Shown: piece after piece, positions 55,690-64,000 of the stretch
Layout of the letters: every line of letters begins with the position of its first letter
How positions within the stretch are numbered: position 1 is the first letter of the stretch
Origin: Hyphomicrobiales bacterium
GTDB taxonomy: Bacteria; Pseudomonadota; Alphaproteobacteria; Rhizobiales; Rhizobiaceae
DNA length: 64,000 nt
Direction of reading: 5' to 3'
Assembly (NCBI GenBank): GCA_900472675.1
Contig: UCJA01000009.1
Span: 420,551 to 484,550, forward strand
Made by a program: the position numbers and the translations under genes
The notes under the pieces: model-generated
What the model was told of the DNA's origin: nothing
Seen by the model: only the letters and a program-made list of their open reading frames with translations
Databases searched by the model: none

Positions 55690-57654
55690 ATGGCCCTGGC
55701 AATCCGCAAGTCGATATCCCTGAACCAGCGCCTGTGGACCCTGGGGGGTGCCGCTTTTGCCGGCATTGGCGTCATGCTGTTCATCGGCTGGCATGAGGGT
55801 CGGGAGGTCGACCGGGCGCTCGCACGTGCCACAGAAACCCAGAGACAAGTTGCCTCCGTCAACGACCTGAGGATCGCCAATCTCGAGCTCATTCTGGCCG
55901 CCATGGACGCGCTCGTCGACCGCGACGAACGGCAGGTCGATCCAGAGCGTCTGAAGAAGATGGCGGACGCGGTCAAACAACTAACCGACGGTGCAAAGGA
56001 CCTCCGCCTGCTGGCCGCCGAAGTCGGCAATACCACCGTGCTTTCGACCTATGATGCAGACCTTGCCACCGTCTCGAAATCCATCCAGATCGATCTCAGG
56101 GGTGCGATCGAAACGGGCGCGCCTCCCGCCGAGTTTGACCGGCTGGACGATGTGATCGACGGTGAAGGCGACCGCCTCACCGAAACCCTCGCCAAAATGT
56201 CGGTATTTGGCGACAAGGCCGTCGTAGACCGCGTGGCCGAAGCCAATCACTTGTCCGGCCGTTCCCTCTATGTGCAGCTCGCCGTCGGGCTGGCGGCACT
56301 GGTCGTCATGGCCATCCTTCAGGTCATCCATGGCGGCGCCATTCGTCGCGGCATCGCCGGGGTGCGGGCCAGCATGCAGCGCATCGTCGGCGGCGATTAC
56401 ACAACCCACGTCGAGGGAAGCGAACGCGGCGACGAGATCGGCGACATGGCCCGGGCGACCGACATCTTCCGCGCCGCAGCCGTCGAGCGGCAGGCGCTGG
56501 AGGCAAGCCTCGACCAGGAGCGCAAGGAATCCGACCAGGAGCGCCGCAAGCGCGAAGCCTTGCAGAAGGAAGATGCCGAGGCCCTGCATTTCGCCGTGGA
56601 CGCGCTCGGTCGCGGCCTCAACCGGCTGACCGACGGCGATCTTTCCGCCTCCCTCAATCAACCCTTCCGCCAGGACCTCGAGCTCCTGCGCAGCGACTTC
56701 AACCGGGTCGTCGACAAGCTGCGGCACACGATTTCGGAAGTTTCCAGCAGCGCAAGCTCGATCGGTGCCAATGCCAACCAGATGCGCTCGGCGGCCGATG
56801 ACCTTGCCCACCGGACGGAAAAGCAGGCTGCCTCGCTCGAACAGACCTCGGCGGCACTCGACCAGATCACTACGACGGTGCGCAATGCCACCGCGCGGGC
56901 AGAGGAAGCGAGCAGGATGGTCACCAAGGCCAAGGGCTCCGCCGAGCAGTCGGCAAGCGTGGTGCGCCAGGCGACAGAAGCGATGAGTCGCATCGAGGAT
57001 GCCACGGGCGAAATCGGGAAGATCATCAACGTGGTGGAGGAAATTGCCTTCCAGACCAACCTGCTGGCGCTCAACGCCGGTGTCGAGGCGGCCCGCGCAG
57101 GCGAAGCCGGCAAGGGGTTTGCAGTCGTCGCCCAGGAAGTGCGGGATCTGGCCGGACGCGCCTCAGGCGCCGCCAAGGATATCAAGTCGCTGGTCACGCG
57201 CTCCAGCACCGAAGTCCGCACCGGCTCGGAACTGGTGAGAGCGACAGGCGAGGCTTTGAACCAGATCGGTGAGGAAGTTCTAAAAATCAACGACCATGTT
57301 CACGTGATTTTCACTTCTGCACGCGAACAATCAACTGGACTTAACGAGATCAATACCGCGATCGGACAGATGGACCAGGCAACGCAACAGAATGCTGCAA
57401 TGGTGGAGCAGAGCACGGCTGCCAGCCATTCGCTGGCAAGCGATGCCGAGACCCTGAACGCCCTGATCAGCCAGTTCCAGCTCCAGGGCCATGCAGGCCC
57501 GCGTGCCATCGATGCCGCCAGCATCATGCCGGCGCAGCCTAAGTCATCCCCCGCGCTCAATCTTGTGAACAGGCTTGCGGGAGCCTTCAGCAACAGCCCT
57601 GCCCCGGCCAGATCAAAGGTCGCGGGTTCCACAGAACGTTGGAAAGAAATCTGA
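55690..57654 (+). CDS. Methyl-accepting chemotaxis protein
   Basis: A 654-residue receptor with membrane helices near residues 17-35 and 192-212, a short periplasmic helical domain between them, HAMP-type helices and a long cytoplasmic signalling domain with the conserved tip [20 protein letters not shown]. It senses a ligand outside the cell and controls CheA. It is followed one base later by cheW, so receptor and coupling protein are cotranscribed. No C-terminal pentapeptide for methylation enzymes is apparent. Confidence 0.92.
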   Translation: MALAIRKSISLNQRLWTLGGAAFAGIGVMLFIGWHEGREVDRALARATETQRQVASVNDLRIANLELILAAMDALVDRDERQVDPERLKKMADAVKQLTDGAKDLRLLAAEVGNTTVLSTYDADLATVSKSIQIDLRGAIETGAPPAEFDRLDDVIDGEGDRLTETLAKMSVFGDKAVVDRVAEANHLSGRSLYVQLAVGLAALVVMAILQVIHGGAIRRGIAGVRASMQRIVGGDYTTHVEGSERGDEIGDMARATDIFRAAAVERQALEASLDQERKESDQERRKREALQKEDAEALHFAVDALGRGLNRLTDGDLSASLNQPFRQDLELLRSDFNRVVDKLRHTISEVSSSASSIGANANQMRSAADDLAHRTEKQAASLEQTSAALDQITTTVRNATARAEEASRMVTKAKGSAEQSASVVRQATEAMSRIEDATGEIGKIINVVEEIAFQTNLLALNAGVEAARAGEAGKGFAVVAQEVRDLAGRASGAAKDIKSLVTRSSTEVRTGSELVRATGEALNQIGEEVLKINDHVHVIFTSAREQSTGLNEINTAIGQMDQATQQNAAMVEQSTAASHSLASDAETLNALISQFQLQGHAGPRAIDAASIMPAQPKSSPALNLVNRLAGAFSNSPAPARSKVAGSTERWKEI

Positions 57655-57655
57655 C

Positions 57656-58123
57656 ATGTCGAACGCCATCAAGCAGTCCGGTGCTTACCTGGAGATCGTA
57701 TCCTTCCACCTTGGCGATCAGGAATTCTGCATCGACATCATGGCCATCCGTGAAATCCGCGGCTGGGCTCCCGTGACGCCGATGCCGCACACGCCGCCCT
57801 ATGTGCTCGGCCTGATCAACCTGCGCGGCGCCGTCATTCCCGTCATCGACATGGCCTGCCGCCTTGGTATGAAGATGACCGAGCCGTCGGAGCGCTCGGC
57901 GATCATCGTGACCGACATTGCCGGAAAGCTTGTGGGCCTTTTGGTCGAACAGGTCTCCGACATGATGACCATTCGCGGCGAAGACCTGCAGCCGGCACCG
58001 GAGATCATTCCGGAAACCCAGCGTGCCTTCTGCCGCGGCATCGTGGCGCTGGAAAAGACCATGGTCTGCTTCCTCAACCTCGACACCGTCATCGCCGACG
58101 AACTGGCCCGCGAAGCGGCCTGA
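57656..58123 (+). CDS. cheW: Chemotaxis coupling protein CheW
   Basis: The 155-residue protein has the CheW pattern: FHLGDQEFCIDIMAIREIRG, YVLGLINLRGAVIPVIDMA and LVGLLVEQVSDMM. It links receptors to the kinase CheA. Start ATG at 57656 with GGAAAG upstream, overlapping nothing. The other che genes are elsewhere. Confidence 0.92.
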   Translation: MSNAIKQSGAYLEIVSFHLGDQEFCIDIMAIREIRGWAPVTPMPHTPPYVLGLINLRGAVIPVIDMACRLGMKMTEPSERSAIIVTDIAGKLVGLLVEQVSDMMTIRGEDLQPAPEIIPETQRAFCRGIVALEKTMVCFLNLDTVIADELAREAA

Positions 58124-58147
58124 TCGCAGCCATCGCGCGACATCCTG

Positions 58148-58190
58148 ATCTTCCGCCACGCGCTACTGTTGCGGAAGATTAAACCTTTGT
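58148..58190 (+). terminator. Hairpin after cheW, possible terminator
   Basis: ATCTTCCGC (58148-58156) pairs perfectly with GCGGAAGAT (58171-58179) around a 14-base loop, followed by a short T-containing stretch. Its position after the MCP-cheW pair fits a terminator; the weak T tract keeps it uncertain. Confidence 0.4.
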
Positions 58191-58308
58191 AAGAATGGGC
58201 AAACCTACCCTTTTCGAGGGAACGGGCAGCATTCTGGCATGGTTATTCCATCGCGACCTCGGCTAAGCGCATTCCACGCAAGGCAGGCCGCGAAGATGGA
58301 GAATGATC

Positions 58309-58617
58309 ATGAAGAAACTTCTCGCAGTCGCCCTTGTCCTATCCGCAGTTGCCGGCGGTACAGCCAGCGCCCGCCAGATGGGATCCACAATACGCCCCTA
58401 TGCCGATGTCGATGTAATCTACATGAACGGTCATGCCGACATGGGCGCGTTCGACGAGATGATGACGCCCGACCGGACCACGCAGCAGCAGGCCGAGGCC
58501 GAGCTGCGCAAGGACCCTGCCCTGCGCAGGGTGCTGATGCGACATGATGTCGAGATGAAGAACGTCATGGCCATCGAGGCCTCAGCGAACGGCAAGACCA
58601 CCGTTTTCGTCAAATAG
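58309..58617 (+). CDS. Small secreted protein of unknown function
   Basis: The 102-residue protein starts MKKLLAVALVLSAVAGGTAS, a clear Sec signal peptide with probable cleavage after SA near residue 22. The mature part is about 80 residues with no known motif. GGAG lies seven bases before ATG 58309. Confidence 0.65.
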   Translation: MKKLLAVALVLSAVAGGTASARQMGSTIRPYADVDVIYMNGHADMGAFDEMMTPDRTTQQQAEAELRKDPALRRVLMRHDVEMKNVMAIEASANGKTTVFVK

Positions 58618-58683
58618 ACGAGATCAATCCTAACCAAGCCATGGAATGCGCCCCTGTATCAACCGATGCGGGGGCGCTGTCGT

Positions 58684-59181
58684 TTACGGCTGCGGCTTGC
58701 CCTTGGTCCACGTGACCGTCTGGTTGTATAGGGGGACGGTCGAAATCGCCATCTTGGCGGAGCCGTTGACGATCTGGCGGCTGTGCACCAGGTAGATCAG
58801 CGTATCGTTCTTGCGGTCGTAGATGCGGTTGACGATCAGGCTCTTGAAGATCAGCGACATGCCTTGGCGAAACACTTCGCTGCCATCCTTGGACAGATCG
58901 ATGTCGCCGACCTCGATCGGGCCGGTCTGGCGGCAGGCAATCGAATTGTTGGACGGATCTTCGAACCAGTTGCCGTTCTTCAGCCGGTCGAGCACGCCGC
59001 GCGAGAAATAGGTGACATGGCAGGTCACGCCTTTGACCTGCGGATCGGCCAGCGCCTCGACGACGATGTCGTTGCCCATCCAGTCGACACCCACCTCGCC
59101 CACGACGTCCGCATGAGCGGAAGGGGCAAGCAGGCCGAGGGAAAGGGCCGCAGCCGATGCGAACCTGGTCAAGCGCTTCAT
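58684..59181 (-). CDS. creA: CreA family protein
   Basis: The 165-residue protein has a signal peptide (to about residue 24, SAHA), then EVGVDWMGNDIVVEALADP, KGVTCHVTYFSRG and FEDPSNNSIACRQTGPI, the pattern of CreA. The function of this periplasmic family is unknown. The start is ATG at 59181 with GGAGA upstream. Confidence 0.88.
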   Translation of the reverse strand: MKRLTRFASAAALSLGLLAPSAHADVVGEVGVDWMGNDIVVEALADPQVKGVTCHVTYFSRGVLDRLKNGNWFEDPSNNSIACRQTGPIEVGDIDLSKDGSEVFRQGMSLIFKSLIVNRIYDRKNDTLIYLVHSRQIVNGSAKMAISTVPLYNQTVTWTKGKPQP

Positions 59182-59277
59182 GGTAATGAGATCTCCGGTC
59201 AATGATGCGCTGCAGAGATAAGACGCCACGGCCGCGTTGCAAGACGGCCAGACATATTCCCGGCGCGCTGTGTCGCG

Positions 59278-59886
59278 TTAGGCGGAAAGGGCGCGCGAGC
59301 CCGCCCGCAGCGTACATGGCGCATAGCCGCCCGAATACAGCCGCCCGACCTTCATGCCGATTGCCACCGGAATATCGTGCACATGCGATGCACCGAGCGA
59401 GCGGGCCATGGCAAGGCTCGCCTCGGCACAGATGGCCGCGTCTTCCGCAGCATTGTGGTGCGCGAATGTGAGGCCGAGATGCTGGGCAAGAACATTGAGC
59501 TTGTGCGAGATCAGATGCGGCCAGACGTGCCGTGCCATCTTCACGCTGCACAGATAGGAAAGATCCGGATATCCGACGCCGTAGGTATCGAGACAAGCGC
59601 GCCACACGCTGAAATCGAAGGCGGCATTGTGGGCGATCATGGTCGAACCGCGGAAATCGTCGGCGAACTCGTCCATGACCTCGGGAAACTCCGGCGCATG
59701 CGCGACGTGTTCCGGCCTTATGCCGTGGATGGCGATATTGAACGAGGAAAAGCGCATGCCGCGTGGGCGAATCAAACGCTCCTCTACCCGCACCACGCGT
59801 CCGTCCTCGATCCAGGCGAGGCCGACCGAGCAGGCGCTGCCCCGCTGCTCATTGGCGGTCTCGAAGTCGATGGCGATGGTTTTCAA
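59278..59886 (-). CDS. DEDDh 3'-5' exonuclease
   Basis: The 202-residue protein shows the Pol III epsilon-like exonuclease motifs: IAIDFETAN (Asp and Glu), HNAAFDFSV (Asp) and HHNAAEDA (His and Asp). Such stand-alone exonucleases trim DNA or RNA ends. No ATG precedes motif I in frame close by, and TTG at 59886 gives the family start LKTIAIDFET; the ribosome site is weak. Confidence 0.82.
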   Translation of the reverse strand: MKTIAIDFETANEQRGSACSVGLAWIEDGRVVRVEERLIRPRGMRFSSFNIAIHGIRPEHVAHAPEFPEVMDEFADDFRGSTMIAHNAAFDFSVWRACLDTYGVGYPDLSYLCSVKMARHVWPHLISHKLNVLAQHLGLTFAHHNAAEDAAICAEASLAMARSLGASHVHDIPVAIGMKVGRLYSGGYAPCTLRAGSRALSA

Positions 59887-60152
59887 GGATGCGGTTCCAG
59901 ATGTTCGTGCTGAGCGACTTCTATCCCTGCATGACTGATTCGGCAAAGCTAGCTTGACGGCGGGGAAACGGTCTGAAATCTTGTTACCATGATCAGTTCG
60001 CGCAACCATCTTGTGATGACCCACACCATCCGCCCGGTAGGGTGTGTGGACGGTCGGCGCATGGCCTGATCCTTCCACACTTCCCTGCCGGATAAGGCAG
60101 GGACCATCTAGATGGCTCTGCCTCGGCTTTTACGAGAACCCGAGAGAGCATC

Positions 60153-60677
60153 ATGGAAGACGAACCGCCCGCCCCTCAGCTGCAGCCCTATCCTGACCTT
60201 ATCATTCGCGCCGCACGACCATCGGATGCCGAGGCGATCACCACGCTCGTCAATCTGCCGCGGTTTCGCCATGGCACTCTGCGCATGCCCTACCAGACCC
60301 TTGCTGAAACGACCCGGCGCTTCAGCGAAGCCAATCCGAACAGGCACGGGCTGGTGGCCGAGCGGCAGGAGCAGATCATCGGCGAGATAGGCCTGATGCG
60401 CCAAAGTGGCCGGCGCGCGCATGTCGCATCGATTGGCATGGGCGTTCATGATGCGCATGCCGGGCGCGGCGTCGGCTCTGCGCTCTTGGCCGCCGTCATC
60501 GATCTTGCGAACAACTGGCTGAACCTGCGCCGTCTGGAGCTGACAGTATTCGTCGACAACCAATCGGCGCTCGGGCTTTACCGCAAGTTTGGTTTTGAAG
60601 TGGAAGGGACGCACGCCGACTTCGCCTTCCGCGAAGGACGTTTTGTCGATGCCCATGCCATGGCGCGGCTTAAATGA
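60153..60677 (+). CDS. GNAT-family N-acetyltransferase
   Basis: A 174-residue GNAT enzyme with IRAARPSDAEAIT at the N-terminus, the acetyl-CoA loop HDAHAGRGVGSALLAAVI and the C-terminal NQSALGLYRKFGFEVEGT. It resembles PhnO/RimI-like acetyltransferases; the substrate is unknown. It converges on ligA. Confidence 0.85.
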   Translation: MEDEPPAPQLQPYPDLIIRAARPSDAEAITTLVNLPRFRHGTLRMPYQTLAETTRRFSEANPNRHGLVAERQEQIIGEIGLMRQSGRRAHVASIGMGVHDAHAGRGVGSALLAAVIDLANNWLNLRRLELTVFVDNQSALGLYRKFGFEVEGTHADFAFREGRFVDAHAMARLK

Positions 60678-60702
60678 CGGTCACCGAAATGGGTGGCGGG
60701 GT

Positions 60703-60719
60703 GGCCCGTTGAACGGGCC
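60703..60719. terminator. GC-rich palindrome between convergent GNAT and ligA genes
   Basis: GGCCCGTT and AACGGGCC lie back to back around one base, giving a hairpin of GGCCCG with CGGGCC and a five-base loop between two convergent stops. There is no T tract; a two-way transcription barrier is possible. Confidence 0.35.
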
Positions 60720-60721
60720 CC

Positions 60722-62914
<2,193 letters not shown>

Positions 62915-62951
62915 TTAGGGCTTTTTCAGCGGATGAAAAGAGAGATCGTCA

Positions 62952-64000
62952 TCAGCCGCCGCCAGACAAGAGCCGCTTTGCCGCCGCGCGTGCCTCGTCG
63001 GTCACGGAAGCGCCGGCCAGCATGCGTGCGATCTCTTCCGTGCGATGCTCCGGCTCCATGGTCGCGACGCGGGTGGCGATCTTGTCGGAGCCTTCTGCAG
63101 CCGGTCCCTTGGAGATGAGCAGATGCGTGCCGGCGCGCGCCGCCACCTGCGGGGCATGCGTCACGGACAGCACCTGCACCTTGGCGGAAAGCCGCTTCAG
63201 GCGCTGACCGATGGCATCCGCCACGGCGCCGCCGACGCCGGTGTCGATTTCGTCGAAGACCAGCGTCGGCGCCGAGCCGCGATCAGCAAGCGCCACCTTG
63301 AGCGCCAGCAGGAACCGAGACAGTTCGCCACCGGAAGCCACCTTCATGATCGGCCCGGGACGCGTGCCCGGGTTTGTCTGCACATGGAATTCGACCGTGT
63401 CGATGCCGTCGGCTGCCGCGGCCTCGGGATTGCTCGCCACCTCGACCATGAACCGGGCCCGCTCCAGCTTAAGCGCCGGAAGCTCTTCCATCACCGCGTC
63501 TGCAAGCGCTACGGCACCATTCCGGCGTTTCTCGGAAACAGCGACGGCCGCATGATCGAAGAGGACCTTGGCGGCGGCGGCCAGCTTTTCCAGTTCGCCC
63601 AGCCGCTCCTCGCCCGCATCCAGATCGGCAAGGTCGGAAACCATCTTTTCTGCCAGCGCCGGCAGATCCGCAACCGGCACGGAATATTTACGGCCGGCGG
63701 CGCGCAGCCCGAACAGACGTTCCTCGACGCGCTCGAGCTCGCGCGGATCGAACTCGGTGCGACGCAGGGCCGCCTCCACTTCCATCTGCGCATTGGAAAG
63801 GTAGTTAAGCGCCTGGTCCAGGAGTTCGACAGTCTCTTCGAGGAGACCCGGGGCCTCGTGGCTCTTGCGCTCCAGGCGACGGACCATGGACGCAATCAGC
63901 GGCACGGGTGAGCTGTTGCCGTTCAGGAATTCTGACGCCTCGGAGATATCCCCGGCAATCCGTTCGGATTTCTGCATGCGAGAGCGCTGCTCGGCCAGCT
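62952..64000 (-). CDS. recN: DNA repair protein RecN (C-terminal part)
   Basis: About 348 residues of the RecN C-terminal half are visible and the frame continues past the window edge; the ATG at 63977 is internal. The ABC signature VASGGELSRFLLALKVAL, Walker B LVFDEIDTGVGG and VLSVTHAPQVAARA identify RecN, an SMC-like protein of double-strand break repair. It is followed by ligA 70 bases downstream. Confidence 0.93.
   Translation of the reverse strand, partial: LAEQRSRMQKSERIAGDISEASEFLNGNSSPVPLIASMVRRLERKSHEAPGLLEETVELLDQALNYLSNAQMEVEAALRRTEFDPRELERVEERLFGLRAAGRKYSVPVADLPALAEKMVSDLADLDAGEERLGELEKLAAAAKVLFDHAAVAVSEKRRNGAVALADAVMEELPALKLERARFMVEVASNPEAAAADGIDTVEFHVQTNPGTRPGPIMKVASGGELSRFLLALKVALADRGSAPTLVFDEIDTGVGGAVADAIGQRLKRLSAKVQVLSVTHAPQVAARAGTHLLISKGPAAEGSDKIATRVATMEPEHRTEEIARMLAGASVTDEARAAAKRLLSGGG

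Overview
The window comes from an alphaproteobacterium, most likely a member of the Rhizobiaceae (Rhizobium/Agrobacterium relatives). The signs are a permuted two-piece tmRNA gene whose tag ends in AKGYALAA, an alphaproteobacterial SspB followed by a DUF4169 protein and a ribbon-helix-helix protein, the ligA-recN pair, a DUF1127 protein, and high GC with dense coding. No tRNA, rRNA or CRISPR array was seen.

Region 1 (1 to about 27262) is accessory DNA. I read it as the right-hand part of a large island inserted inside the host thymidylate synthase gene; its left end lies outside the window. It opens with a Gabija-type anti-phage pair: a class 2 OLD nuclease, plus the start of a UvrD-like helicase that runs off the edge. 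Next comes a recombination scar joining fragments of an SDR gene and a TetR gene. Then there is a 10 kb small-molecule block: five SDR, VOC, NTF2-like and saccharopine-dehydrogenase-like genes in one leftward operon; two paralogous AraC regulators and a LysR regulator; and two SDRs, an MFS exporter and a second VOC protein on the plus strand. After that comes a small unit made of a soluble FtsH-like AAA protease, a DUF6634-like protein and a cysteine-pair protein. It is divergent from an XRE regulator, with three palindromes between them.

The island ends in a tightly coupled leftward operon. It encodes a complete but divergent ThyA, a 1376-residue recombinase-like protein with an array of repeated modules, a 686-residue integrase-like protein, a 175-residue coiled-coil protein and a 538-residue tyrosine recombinase. 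Just to the right, the host thyA stops at its conserved GVPF motif and runs into foreign sequence. The simplest model is an element that integrates into thyA and carries a replacement thyA as the first gene of its recombination operon.

Region 2 (27.3 to 64 kb) looks like ordinary chromosome. It holds an epimerase, ssrA, sspB, DUF4169 and RHH genes, an AsmA-like protein, an FAD-linked oxidase, an RND efflux pump with its adaptor, UvrD/PcrA helicase, a small membrane-anchored winged-helix protein, a quinone-reductase-like enzyme, an M20 amidohydrolase, a Tlde1/DUF2778 protein, a YeeE/YedE transporter, nicotinamidase, AzlC/AzlD, aminopeptidase P, DUF1127, PrmA, an SCO protein, an MCP with CheW, CreA, a DEDDh exonuclease, a GNAT enzyme, LigA and the C-terminal part of RecN.

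All calls were made by reading the sequence. Family names rest on motif recognition, and no database search was run.
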